Origin: Branchipolynoe longqiensis
Taxonomy: Eukaryota; Annelida; Polychaeta; Phyllodocida; Polynoidae
Direction: 5' to 3'
Length of the DNA stretch: 64,000 nt
Assembly (NCBI GenBank): GCA_030323885.1
Contig: CM059186.1
Span: 20,560,998 to 20,624,997 of the forward strand
Position numbers and translations under genes: made by a program. Shown one piece after another: positions 53,575 through 63,920 of the stretch. The notes under the pieces are model-generated. The model ran no database searches, had not been told where the DNA came from, and saw only the letters and a program-made list of their open reading frames with translations. Every line of letters begins with the position of its first letter. Position 1 is the first letter of the stretch.

Positions 53575-56005
53575 GGGAGGAGGGGGACCACTCCCCATTT
53601 CTACTCTCTTTCTGCCCTTCTCCCCTTCTCCCCGTCGGCCGTTCTCCTTGTGTTTCCTCCTTCCCTTTCTTCCGTTTATTCTCTTCATTTCTTCTCCTCT
53701 TCAGCCTTCTCCCTTTCTCCCATTCTCCACTTCTCTCCTTCTTGCCCTCGCCTTCTCGCCTTCTCGCCTTCTCACCTTCTCACCTTCTCGCCTTCTTGGC
53801 TTCTCCCCTTCTCCCCTTCTCCCCTTCTCCCCTTCTCCCCTTCTTCCCTTCTCCCCTTCTCCCCCTTCTCCCTTCGCCCCTTCTCCCCTTCTCACCTTCT
53901 CCCCTTCTTCCCTTCTCTTTCCCCTTCTCCCTTCGCCCCTTCTCCCCTTCTCCCATTCCCCCTTCTCCCCTTCTCACCACCGTTTTCTCCCCTTCTTCCC
54001 GGCTTCCCCTTCTCCCCTTCTCACCTTCTCCCCTTTCCCCTTCCCCCTTCTCCCCTTCTCCCTCTTCCTCCCTTCTCCCCTTCGCCCCTTCTCCCCTTCA
54101 CTCCCCCATCTCCCTCCCCTCGCCCCCTTCTCCCCTTCTCCCCTTCCTCCCGTCTCCTTCTCCCCTTCTTCCCCGTCTCCCCTTCTCCCCTTCTTCTCCC
54201 CTTCTCCCCTTCTCTCCCTTCTCCTCCCCTTCGCCCTTCTCCCTTCTCCCCTTCTCTCCCCTTCTCCCCTTCTCCCCTTCTTCCCTTCTCCCCTTCTCCT
54301 TCTCACCCTTCTCCCATTCTCCCCTTCTCCCCTTCCTCCCCTTCTCCCTTCTCCCTTCTCCCCTTCTCCCTTTCTCCCCTTCTCTCCCCTTCTCCTTCCC
54401 CTTTCTCCCCTTCTCCCCTCTTCCCCAATCCCCTTCCCCGTCTCCCCTTCTTCCCCTTCTCCCCTTCTCCCTTCTCCCTTCTCCCTTCTCCCCTTCTTCC
54501 CTTCCCCCTTCTCCCCTTCCCCCTTCTGCCCCCTTCTCCCTTCTCTCCCCTTCTCCCCTTCTCCCCTTCTTCCCTTCTCTCCCCTTCTCTCCCCTCCTCT
54601 CCCCTTCTCCCCCTCTCCCCCTTCTCCCCTTCTCCCCTTCTCCCCCCGTCTCCCCTTCTCCTTTCATACCATACCATGACCAACATCTCCTTTCATTCCC
54701 ATTTTTCCTTTCATTCCAATCCAATACCATCACCCTTCTCCCTTCTCCCCTTCGCCCTTCTCCCCTTCTCCCCTTCTCCACCCTTCTCCCCATTCTTCAC
54801 TTCTCCCCTTGCCCCTTCTCCCTCTCTCCCCTTCTCCCCCTTCTCCCCTTCTTCCCCTCTCCCCTTCTCCCCTCCCTCCCCCTGTCTCCCCTTCTCTCCC
54901 TTCTCCCCCTTCTCCCCTTCTTCCCCCTTCTCCCTTCTTCTTCTCCCTTCTCCCCTCTCTCCCCTTCTCTCCCCCTTCTCCACTTCTCCCCTTCTCCCCC
55001 TTCTCCCCTTCTCCCCTTCTCCCCTCCCCCCCTTCTCCCCTCCTCTCTCCCGTCTCCCTTCTCCTTCTCATTCTATCCTTCCCTTCTCTCCCTTCTCTTC
55101 CCTTCTCCCTTCTCCTTCTTCTCCCCTTCTCCATCCCTCTCCCCTTCCATTTCCCTTCTCCCTTCTCCCCTTTCCCTTTCCTTCCCTCTCCCCTTCTTTC
55201 CTTCATCCCCCTTCTCCCCTTCTCCCTCTTCTCCCCTTCTCCCTTCCTCTTTCTCCCCTTCGCCCCTTCTCCACCCTCTCCCTTCTCCCCTTCTCCCCTT
55301 CTCCCCCGCCTCCCCCTTCTTCCCCTTCTCCCCTTCTCCCCCTCCAAATCTCCCCTTCTCCCCTTCTCCCCTCTTCCCCCCCCCTTCCCCCCTTCCCCCT
55401 CCTCTCTTTCTCTCTCTCTCCCCTTCTCCCTTCTCCCCTTCTCCCCTTCTCCTTCTCTCCCTACTCTCCCTTTTTCTCCCCTTCTCGCCCCCTCTCCCCA
55501 AATCTCCACTCTCCCCTTCGCCCCTTCATTCTCCCCTTCTCCCCTTTCCCCTTCTCCCCTCTCCCCCTTTTCCCCTTCTTCTTTCCCTTCTTCTCCCCCT
55601 GTTCTTCTTTCTTCCCTTCTCCTTCTCTCCCATCTCCCTGTCCATCTCTCTGTTTCCTATCCCCTTCCTTTCTGTCTAATTCTTCCTGTTCCCGCTTCCC
55701 TTTTCCCCTTTCTTCCCTTTTCCCAGTTCTTCCCTTCCTCCCTTCCTCCCTTCCACCCTTCTTTCCCTCCACCCACTTACCTTCTCCCCTTCTCCCACTT
55801 ACCTTCTCCCCTTCTCCCCTTCCCGTCCTCCTTTCTACCCTTCTCCCCTTCCCTTCATCCTTTCTTCCCTTCCCCCTTCTCTCCACCCCTTCTTCCCGTC
55901 TACCCATTGCCCTCTCTTCCTTTCTCTTCTCCATCTCTCCATCTCTCCATTTTCCCAGCCTCCTTCCTTCCTGCCCTTCTCCACTCTCACTCCCTTCCTC
56001 ACAAT
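53575..56005. repeat. 2.4-kb pyrimidine tract CCCCTTCTCCCCTTCT
   Basis: Nearly pure C/T on the plus strand, unit about CCCCTTCT. The only larger interruption is 54660-54735 (TTCATACCATACCATGACCA). Very long open frames (up to 860 codons) result because no stop codon is made of C/T only. Confidence 0.97.
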
Positions 56006-56009
56006 GTGG

Positions 56010-56292
56010 ACCAGCCGGCATGACCACATCAACAGAGCGCGAACCTTACATTCGAGAGGTCGTGGGTTCGATTCCAGGCCGATTAATACCCAATCCCATA
56101 CAAAAGCAATACCGTAGGTTATCGAATGAACCATGCAAACACATTTAGTAAATGACAAAATTGTCCGCGTCTGGCACGACTCTGTTGACCACAGGGGGCG
56201 CTGAGACAGGTGCACCTGCACCTACCCCAACTCACCTGGCGCTTGGCATTACTATAAATGAGGAACAGTGTAGGGATGGTGGGATTGGTTGT
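56010..56292 (+). mobile_element. tRNA-like domain of another repeat
   Basis: GGCATGACCACATCAACAGA...GAGGTCGTGGGTTCGATTCC at 56019-56082 has a good B box but a body not shared with the common SINE. The rest is unique. Confidence 0.45.
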
Positions 56293-56615
56293 TTATTGGA
56301 GTGTTTATGTCCTGACAACATCTAAGGTCATATCAGGACGGGTACCGACTTGTGACAGTGCCCACTAATGGTGAATTTATAGTGCTGTCCAACTGGTAAA
56401 TCAGACCGCAGCACCATGACCCGATATCCCACTCAGTCACATTATCATGACACTGAAATAACCAGTCCTTGCCCTATCCTAACAATACCGAACTCCAGGC
56501 TAGGAAGTGACAAGTATCAATTGTATAAGTCATTGGTTTGACTCGACCGAGAACCGAACTCTCGATCTTCCACACGCGAGGCCTGCGCTCTACCGATTCG
56601 GCCACCATGCCTGGT
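56293..56615 (-). mobile_element. SINE, class I head, full length
   Basis: Tail complement GTTTATGTCCTGACAACATC; head complement CGCTCTACCGATTCGGCCAC. Confidence 0.9.
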
Positions 56616-56624
56616 GGTATATCG

Positions 56625-56745
56625 TTGTCACGGTGCCAGCAGCACGGTCCCTTCAGTGAGGCAGCGATATAAGGTCGTCAGTAGTGCGCTGTCACAAGTC
56701 GGTACCTGCCCTGCTTCTGAGGCGTAAAACCCCAACAAACAATTC
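56625..56745 (+). mobile_element. SINE 3' half
   Basis: TATATCGTTGTCACGGTGCC, GAGGCAGCGATATAAGGTCG and a CAACAAACAA tail, diverged. Confidence 0.7.
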
Positions 56746-56794
56746 GTTCCAGAACTGCCAAGCTACCTGCTTCAGTAGTAATGTGGTGCGGGTT

Positions 56795-57005
56795 GTTTGT
56801 TGTTGTTTTACGTCCTAGCAATATCTAAGGTCATATCAGGATGGGTACCGACTTGTGACAGTGTGCGCTAATGGTGACTTTACAGTGCTGCCCCACTGGG
56901 AAATCAGGCCGCTGGCAAACATGACCCAATATCCCACTCAGTCGCATTATCCTGACACTAACCAGTCCTTGCTCTATCCTATTAATGCCCAGCGGCTGGC
57001 TAGGA
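56795..57005 (-). mobile_element. SINE without head
   Basis: GTTTTACGTCCTAGCAATAT to CCCAGCGGCTGGCTAGGA. Confidence 0.85.
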
Positions 57006-57291
57006 CACATCAACTGTCTCTTAATTTAATCATTTAGAATTAAACCTATTTCAAACTAAAGTATGGTGTCTTATAATGATCAACCTAACACTGCTATGGC
57101 CATCATCTATGAATCTGGTTGAAAGAGGGCCAACAGAGTTGAACACTCACTTCCTGTGTTGTAAGTCGTAAATCAAAAAAATCACCCACCCACGTCAAAC
57201 CAATTGTAAAATATTCTGATAAAACGCATTGATGGGGAATGTGAAATGGTCTATAAAGGAGTACAAATGGTCTATTAATGTAAATCATGTA
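57006..57291. other. Unique DNA, no gene recognised
   Basis: About 57045-57085 loosely resembles the F1 interior. Confidence 0.4.
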
Positions 57292-57749
57292 TGTGGCCAG
57301 GTGCATGAATGTATTTATGTAGTTGCTGGTGACTCTTTACTTGTAGTCAATAGTCATTGTGTATTAAATAGATAGTGTGAGAGGGGCACTACTGTTAGTG
57401 CGGAAGGAGCTCAAGAGCTATACTCACTACCCCCTCCCCCCAACTGTTAGTCACGGATCACCACACACACACACACAACAGGGCAGGTGCAGGCCAAGCA
57501 GCCACAAGGCATGGTGGTGGTGGGTAGATCACAGTAGTCATGGTGACCCAAGAATGCTTGCTGTTCATTGGTGGAACTAGAAATGCTTGTTGCTGATTGG
57601 AGATAGTGGTCAGGTGGTATGCCATATCAGATCCATGTACCACTATATAATAATAAACCTGAGGGTACAAGCTCTCACTCTACTTTCACGCTTTGTGCTC
57701 TTCCTTTCTCTCCTTGCCTATATTGATTTCCTATTAGCCTCCCTACACA
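57292..57749 (+). mobile_element. Dispersed repeat, possible solo LTR
   Basis: Counterpart of 287-717. TGTGGCCAGGTGCATG to CCTCCCTACACA, with CACTATATAATAATAAACCT about 100 bp from the end. Confidence 0.5.
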
Positions 57750-57774
57750 ACTACAGCTGCCAGACGACGACTTT

Positions 57775-57930
57775 ACACAATGACTTGACAAATCTATACT
57801 TGTCGCTTCCTAGCCTGGCACTTGGCATCACTGGGAAATCAGCAGTGGAATGAGGAAGACCAATTGTCCACAGTTGGAATTTTGTCCCTGCTTAATCAAC
57901 AGATGTTGCAAACCAAACAAACAAAAGAAT
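57775..57930 (+). mobile_element. SINE 3' part with alternative tail
   Basis: CTTGTCGCTTCCTAGCCTGG then GCAGTGGAATGAGGAAGACC and CTGCTTAATCAACAGATG, ending in CAAACCAAACAAACAAA. Confidence 0.83.
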
Positions 57931-58203
57931 CTAACAAAAAGAGTAGGTCAGTGATTCGTTGATGTGACGGGGCCAAGTTGGTCCGTCAATATGGCCAAGG
58001 TTCCCATTGGCAGACGACTGTATGCATCGGCCGCGGAAAGCTGCGGTGTCAACAAGACCAAGCATAGCAAAAATAACCAGCGCTGTGGTTTCACTCTACC
58101 TCAGACTGCAGACTTGGACCAAAGAAATCGCGCCGCGACCTATCGATGAGTGATTGACATTAAACGGACCCACCATCAGCCGCCCAGGAAGCCGATGTCT
58201 GGG
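57931..58203. other. Unique DNA
   Basis: A 61-codon frame from 57964 shows no domain. Confidence 0.4.
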
Positions 58204-59425
58204 CTGCTTTGTGTGTATGTGTGTGCGTGTGTGGGTGGCGGTGGGTGTGTGTGGGTGTGTGGGTGAGTGGGTGGGTGTGTTGGTGAGTGGGTGTGTGTAT
58301 GGGTGTTCTGGGTGTGGTGCGGGTGTTTATGTGTGTGGTTGGGTGTGTGTAGGTGTGAGTGTGTGTGGGTGTGTGTGTGGGTATGTCGGTGTGGGTGTGT
58401 GGATGTGTGGGTTTGTGGGTGTGTGGATGTGTGGGTGTGGGTGTGTGGATGCGTGGGTGTGTGGGTGTGTGGGTGTGCGTGTGGGTGGGTGAGTGTGTGT
58501 GGGGGGGTGGCTGTTTATGTTTGTGTTTGGGTGTGTGTGGGTGTGAGTGTGTGTAGGTGTGTGGGTGTGTGAGTGTGGGTGTGGGTGTAGGTGTGTGGGT
58601 GTGTGGATGTGTGGATGTGTGGGTGGGTGGGTATGTGGGTGTGTGTGGATGTGTGTGTGGGTTGGTTTGTGGGTGTGTGGGTATGTGGGTATGTGGGTAT
58701 GTGGGTATGTGGGTGTGTGGGTGTGTGGGTGCGTGGGTGTGTGGTGTGCTGGTGTGTTGGGGTGTTGGTGTGTGTGTGGATATGTGTGTGTTGGGTTGTG
58801 GGTATGTGTGTGTAGGTGTGTGGGTATGTGGGGGTGTGGGTAGTGGGTGTGGGGTGCGAGGTGCGTAGGTGCGTAGGTGCGTGGGGCGTGGGTGTGTGGG
58901 TGTGGTGTTGTGCTGGTGTGTGGGTGTGTGGGTGTGTGGGTGGGGGGGTGTGTGGGTGTGTGGGTGTGTGGGTGTGTGGGTGTGTCGGTGTGTCGATGTG
59001 TCGTGTGTCGGTGTGTCGGTGTGGATGTGTGCGTGTTGGTTTGTCTGTGTGTGGGTATGTGGGTGTGTGGGTGTGTTGGTGTGTGGGTGTGTGGATGTGG
59101 ATCTGTGTGTTGGTTTGTGGGTGTGTGGGTATGTGGGTGTGTGGGTGTGTGGGTATGTGAGTGTGTGGGTGCGTGGGTGCATAGGCGCGTGAGTGCATGG
59201 GTGTGTGGGTGTGTTGGTTTGTTGTTTGTTTGTTGTTGTTTTACGTCCTAGCAACATCTAAGGTCATATCAGGATGGGGGGTGTTGGTGTGTGGGTATGT
59301 GGGTGTGTGGTTGTGTTGGTGTGTGGGTGTGTAGGTGTGTGGGTGCATAGGTGCGTGGGTGTGTGGGTGTTTGGGTGTGTGGGTGTGTGGGTGAGTGGGT
59401 GTGTGGGTGTGGATGTGTGCGTGTG
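58204..59425. repeat. (GGGTGTGT)/(GGGTGT) repeat, 1.2 kb
   Basis: GTGTGGGTGTGTGGGT and GGGTATGT variants; interrupted once by a SINE tail at 59229-59275. Confidence 0.95.
59222..59276 (-). mobile_element. Short SINE 3' end inside a microsatellite
   Basis: TTGTTTTACGTCCTAGCAAC to GTCATATCAGGATGG. GGTGTGTTGGT / GGTGTTGGTGTG at the edges could be a target duplication, but the repeat makes this uninformative. Confidence 0.82.
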
Positions 59426-59499
59426 CTAAAGTTGGCTACGTCATTCTTTTAAAAGGGACTGTAACATGACCAAAACAACTTTATTTTTATTTACAATAA

Positions 59500-59668
59500 G
59501 GTGACTGAGTGGGATGTCGATTCATGGTGCCAGCGGCCTGATTTCCCAGAGGCGCAGCACTATAAAGTTGCCATGAGTGCGCAGTCACAAGTCGGTACCC
59601 TTCCTGATATGACCTTGGATGTTGCCAGGATGTAAAACTCCAACAACCAATCAACCAACCAACCATGA
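59500..59668 (+). mobile_element. SINE 3' half
   Basis: GTGACTGAGTGGGATGTCGA to CCAACAACCAATCAACCAAC. Confidence 0.85.
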
Positions 59669-59690
59669 CCAAAGCAACTTGATTTATTTA

Positions 59691-60470
59691 CAGTGAAGCC
59701 CTATTATTACGCACCATGATTTAACGTGAATTCGGATATAACAACACATTTATATAATTGTTTGGACCCAGAATTGCTTAAGTCAAAGCTCTGAATCCTG
59801 ATTTAATGTGAACCTGCTGTTTTCGTGACGGCATTGTATTAGGATCAAATATGATTCGCCTTAATATATNNNNNNNNNNNNNNNNNNNNNNNNNNNNNNN
59901 NNNNNNNNNNNNNNNNNNNNNNNNNNNNNNNNNNNNNNNNNNNNNNNNNNNNNNNNNNNNNNNNNNNNNNNNNNNNNNNNNNNNNNNNNNNNNNNNNNNN
60001 NNNNNNNNNNNNNNNNNNNNNNNNNNNNNNNNNNNNNNNNNNNNNNNNNNNNNNNNNNNNNNNNNNNNNNNNNNNNNNNNNNNNNNNNNNNNNNNNNNNN
60101 NNNNNNNNNNNNNNNNNNNNNNNNNNNNNNNNNNNNNNNNNNNNNNNNNNNNNNNNNNNNNNNNNNNNNNNNNNNNNNNNNNNNNNNNNNNNNNNNNNNN
60201 NNNNNNNNNNNNNNNNNNNNNNNNNNNNNNNNNNNNNNNNNNNNNNNNNNNNNNNNNNNNNNNNNNNNNNNNNNNNNNNNNNNNNNNNNNNNNNNNNNNN
60301 NNNNNNNNNNNNNNNNNNNNNNNNNNNNNNNNNNNNNNNNNNNNNNNNNNNNNNNNNNNNNNNNNNNNNATCTGAGACCTCACCGACTTTCTTATATGAT
60401 AAATGGTAGTATTTTTTTGGATTACTCGATCGTTTGGTTTAACCGAGCTTGGATTAACAGGGTTATACTG
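59691..60470. mobile_element. pogo/Tigger-like element containing a gap
   Basis: CAGTGAAGCCCTATTATTAC at the left and GGATTAACAGGGTTATACTG at the right are inverted ends flanked by TA. The centre is an assembly gap, so an internal transposase gene can be neither shown nor excluded. Sequence differs from the F3 MITEs. Confidence 0.72.
59870..60369. other. Assembly gap (N)
   Basis: 500 N, a conventional placeholder length. Confidence 0.99.
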
Positions 60471-60484
60471 TATGTACATAACAA

Positions 60485-60790
60485 ATCAGAGTTTTAACAA
60501 GCATGCACAAATTAAGGTTGCTCATATTTACTCTTCAAAAATATCCCAATTTAGTTAATCTCTATCAAAATTACTTCAAAGTAACAATTAACATAATATT
60601 TCGAAAAATGGCAGAAACGCAAAGGCATAGGACTATGAAACTTTAAATTGACTTAGTATGTTCCTTATATGCAGCAACACGTGCTTAATGAGTGCATTCA
60701 TATCGAAGTTGAACATGTAGAATATAATGTAGATAAATGTGTTTATATTGTTTTAAATGAGGCTTTCGTCGAACTATCTAGCTTCGAAGT
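60485..60790. mobile_element. Two decayed right ends of MITE F1
   Basis: CAGAGTTTTAACAAGCATGC...CATAGGACTATGAAACTTTA (60492-60645), then TTAATGAGTGCATTCATATC...GAACTATCTAGCTTCGAAG (60686-60788), match F1 right halves. Confidence 0.68.
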
Positions 60791-61400
60791 AAATCTGAAG
60801 CTTTTTGTGTATGCATTATATATAACCTACCGTACATTTCCCAATAGAAACATGGTATCCAATAGAAGCACCCCCCCCCCATTTCAAGATTGAAAGCACA
60901 CACAAATTTACAGTCATATTCAGACTGAATGCACATACAATAAGACAATCCCACTTTATTTCAGATGCACGATCAAAACAAATCCATGAAGTTCTTTAGC
61001 TTTGAATAGACGAGCATCCATGTGTCTGCACTCGCGCAGTGCAGGTCTATTGGGACATACATATACGGTATGTAGATCCATCTGTCCCTTCCCTAGGTGA
61101 CCTCACAGATCTACTAATATTAATAATAGCCATAGTTGTACCTACGTTCGTGGTGCTAGGCAGATCAGTTCATGCCTACTGGGTTTGAGCTGAAATAAAC
61201 CATGCTGAGTTCAATGCGTCTGATGTTACTGGAAAATGAATATTTTGTTAAGATATATAGAATATTCGTGTAAAGAATACACAGCAAATTCACCTTCCCG
61301 GGTCTTTAATCAACCAATGGAAAAACAACAAATGTTTGAGTTTTACTTTGTAGTTACAACAACAGGCAGACCTTTGTTATTTATATACTTTTCCCCTACT
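60791..61400. other. AT-rich unique DNA
   Basis: C run near 60870; no gene recognised. Confidence 0.45.
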
Positions 61401-61402
61401 GT

Positions 61403-61452
<50 letters not shown>
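61401..61452. repeat. (TA)n
   Basis: About 24 TA units. Confidence 0.95.
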
Positions 61453-61454
<2 letters not shown>

Positions 61455-61455
<1 letters not shown>

Positions 61456-61612
61456 CTTCAGTGCAACTGACACTGGCCTACATCCGGTGGAGGCATCGAT
61501 ACCGCAGGTGGCACCACCAATACAGTATTGGGTCTTACGGGGTATAACAATACAAATAATAATAATTCCATTACGTATCTTTATACTTGCATAGTGCGTT
61601 ATACATCAAATA
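61455..61612 (+). repeat. Dispersed repeat R8 fragment
   Basis: CAACTGACACTGGCCTACAT, GCAGGTGGCACCACCAATAC and TATCTTTATACTTGCATAGT match 43178-43330. Confidence 0.75.
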
Positions 61613-61619
61613 TATATAT

Positions 61620-61645
61620 AATTTCACCTATATATATATAGGTGA
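61620..61645. other. Perfect palindrome, 24 bp
   Basis: TTCACCTATATATA/TATATAGGTGAA is self-complementary. Confidence 0.75.
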
Positions 61646-61696
61646 ATGTATATATGAAGTGGGCAAGACTATAATCAAGCTGTGGCCGGTGTGGGC

Positions 61697-61878
61697 TTGG
61701 CTCGAGCAACCCGCATATGGAAATGTGGGCTGCTCGCCAAGACGAACCCGTATTGGCCATCAAATGCGGGGAAGGGTTTGCTACTGTAACTCATTGCTAG
61801 GAGACGTGCGCAGCATCCTGCGCTAATCTCCTAGAAATGTCTAAGGTTCGAGCCATCGGGCCCGGACCAATCAGACAT
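61697..61878 (+). ncRNA. Candidate structured RNA: four consecutive hairpins
   Basis: H1 61697-61740: TTGG/CCAA, a 2-nt bulge, CGAGCA/TGCTCG, a mismatch, CCCGCAT/ATGTGGG, loop ATGGAA. H2 61747-61770: CCCGTATT/AATGCGGG, loop of 8. H3 61797-61834: CTAGGAGA/TCTCCTAG and GCGCAG/CTGCGC, loop CATC. H4 61837-61878: ATGTCT/AGACAT, GGTTCG/CGGACC with one G-U, GCC/GGC. H4 includes the B-box-like GGTTCGAGCC. No known RNA family is recognised. A structured end of a mobile element is the main alternative; the reverse strand would fold as well apart from G-U pairs. Confidence 0.45.
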
Positions 61879-61879
61879 G

Positions 61880-62570
61880 TTTCATTGGCACTCTGATGTT
61901 TCAGATGATAATATGGGTTTAAATACAGTAATTGGGAGCATCTTAACTATAAAGGAAATGGAGGGGAAGTATTTATTCATACCATTGACAGTTGAAGAGA
62001 TTAGATGGTGTTGGTAGGAACAGAAAAAGTTGTGGAGCCCTTAAAATGTGATTGAGACGTTCCTTGCATTCCTTACCCTTTACAAACAGGTCCCTTATTC
62101 CACTAACTGTCATGGTCAACACCCTAATAATGGTTCATTATAATATCTATTACTATTGGCCTTCTGCGCAGACAAGGGAGTGATGTAGACACCACAGTAT
62201 GTAGCATAACCCTCTTCTCGGGACTAGTAACCACCTTCTTAATACAGACAATAATGATAATAATAGGTAATATCTCGGGTATTTACAATTGACAGCGGCA
62301 GCGGAGTACACCGTCAACGTTAGCTATGAAAGCGGAGGAGTAATGTCAATTAATACACATCAGATGCGGGGGTAGAGCCCGTGAACATGTAGTACATAGG
62401 CTGTCGGCACTCGGGCGGGATTATATTAACAAAAACATGAAATAGCTATGACGAAGGAGAGATGGCAGCGGGCAGCAGAAGGAGCGGGGAATCCATGGTA
62501 TATTAATAGAATTAGAGGAACAGAACAGTTAAATATATATGAGTCAGGATCATGAAAATAGGCCAATTGG
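61880..62570. other. Unique DNA, no gene recognised
   Basis: Mixed AT-rich sequence. A minus-strand 89-codon frame (62426-62695) enters the next duplication and shows no domain. Confidence 0.45.
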
Positions 62571-62571
62571 G

Positions 62572-62975
62572 GAAAGTTGTTGGCGTCAAGCATTGGATGT
62601 TGGGGTCGAACAGTATAATTATAGTTTAGCATTGACAGAGGTATTGGAAAGTCCTTAAATTTATCCTGAATGTAAAGGTAGAGAAAATACAACAACCTTA
62701 TATGTTTCTAGGATAATTTAATATAAAACAAAGAAATGCACTACACTTTAAGAATTGCAAAGCTGACATCTGTTAAAGTTGTCGGCGTCGAGCATTGGAT
62801 GTCAGCGTCGAACGGCATAATTATAGTTTAGCATTGACAGAGGTGTTGCAAAGTCCTTAAATGTATCCTGAATATAAAGGTAGAGAAAATACAACAACCT
62901 TATTTGTTTCTAGGATAATTTAATATAAAACAAAGAAATGCACTACACTTTAAGAATTGCGATGCCGACATCATA
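62572..62975 (+). repeat. 202-bp tandem duplication
   Basis: GTTGTTGGCGTCAAGCATTG at about 62578 and GTTGTCGGCGTCGAGCATTG at about 62779 start two copies (offset 202), each ending TTTAAGAATTGC. Confidence 0.92.
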
Positions 62976-63454
62976 AATAAACCACCAATTGGCCCATTTT
63001 CGTGAGGCTGATTCATATACATATACATATACATATATATAAGCAAAAGGTGACAACAAGGGGGTCATGCTCGGTGCTGCAGTGTTTTTTGTGGGTTTTT
63101 TTTGTGTGTATTGATGAATTTATTTACCCTGCTCATAACGGATAAGTGTGTTAATACTTGTTTTTGTTTCACATCTGCCTTCTAGTAGGTTGGCTGCAAC
63201 ACGCATGAGCAATATATGTAATATATAAATTATTATATAGATATATATAGCGGCAGCCCCTTAATGTTTCTCTCTGTTCATCTGAATCCGTGATATTTGC
63301 TGCGGGGCAGGCATTCTCTCCTTCCCCCCTCCTTTGCACCGTGAGCCAAAAGTCATTCTGCTCACTTTCAAACTTAGACCCACACATATAGTGATACACA
63401 TACATATACTTGTACACAACCATATGGTCCAACATGTGGTCATTTTTACATATT
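62976..63454. other. AT-rich unique DNA
   Basis: (TATACA)n near 63018-63040; no gene recognised. Confidence 0.45.
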
Positions 63455-63622
63455 TCTTTAGAGGAAACCTGCTGCAGCCATATAGGCTGCTCCTAGCAAT
63501 GGGTCATTTATATGCACTTTCCCACAGACAGGACAACTCATACCACAGCCTTTGATGAACCAGTTGTGGATGACTGGTTGGAATGGAAAATAACCCAAAC
63601 TGCAAATGGGTCCACTGAGCAG
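63455..63622 (-). mobile_element. V-SINE-type (RUDI-like) molluscan SINE fragment
   Basis: On the plus strand: TAGAGGAAACCTGCTGCAGC, ATTTATATGCACTTTCCCAC, ACCACAGCCTTTGATGAACC and GGGTCCACTGAGCAGGTTCG appear in the order I know from the complement of a SINE common in molluscs. The complement of a B box (GGTTCGATC) marks the head side on the right. The element is diverged. Assignment is from memory. Confidence 0.6.
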
Positions 63623-63644
63623 GTTCGATCAGATGACCCACGCC

Positions 63645-63862
63645 TTTTTTTGTTGTTGGTACATTAGTTGTTTAAGCAAATTTCAGTCGCAGACAGCTGG
63701 TCTTCCTCATTCCACTGCTCTTTGCCCTATCCTAGTAAAGCCGAGCGTCTGGCTAGGAAGTGACAATTATCAATTTTTAAGTCATTAGTTTGACTCGACC
63801 AGGATTAGAACCCATGATCTACCAACACGGGAGACAGATGCTCTAACTCATTTGGCCATCGC
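63645..63862 (-). mobile_element. SINE, class II head, alternative tail
   Basis: Tail complement GGTCTTCCTCATTCCACTGC, body start complement CCGAGCGTCTGGCTAGGAAG, head complement AACTCATTTGGCCATCGCGT. Confidence 0.85.
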
Positions 63863-63920
63863 GTCCTGATATGACCTTAGATGTTGCCAGGATGTAATAC
63901 TCCAACAACCAACCAACCAG
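63863..63920 (+). mobile_element. Short SINE 3' end
   Basis: GTCCTGATATGACCTTAGAT to a CCAACAACCAACCAACC tail, directly against the head of the minus-strand SINE. Confidence 0.78.

Noticed and set aside
53532..56148. Open frames of 715 and 860 codons rich in Ser, Pro, Leu and Phe
   Set aside because: They run through an almost pure C/T strand, in which stop codons cannot occur. All three frames are open and no domain is present.
58154..59257. 365-codon minus-strand frame rich in His, Thr and Pro
   Set aside because: GGGTGTGT repeat; it even crosses an inserted SINE tail.
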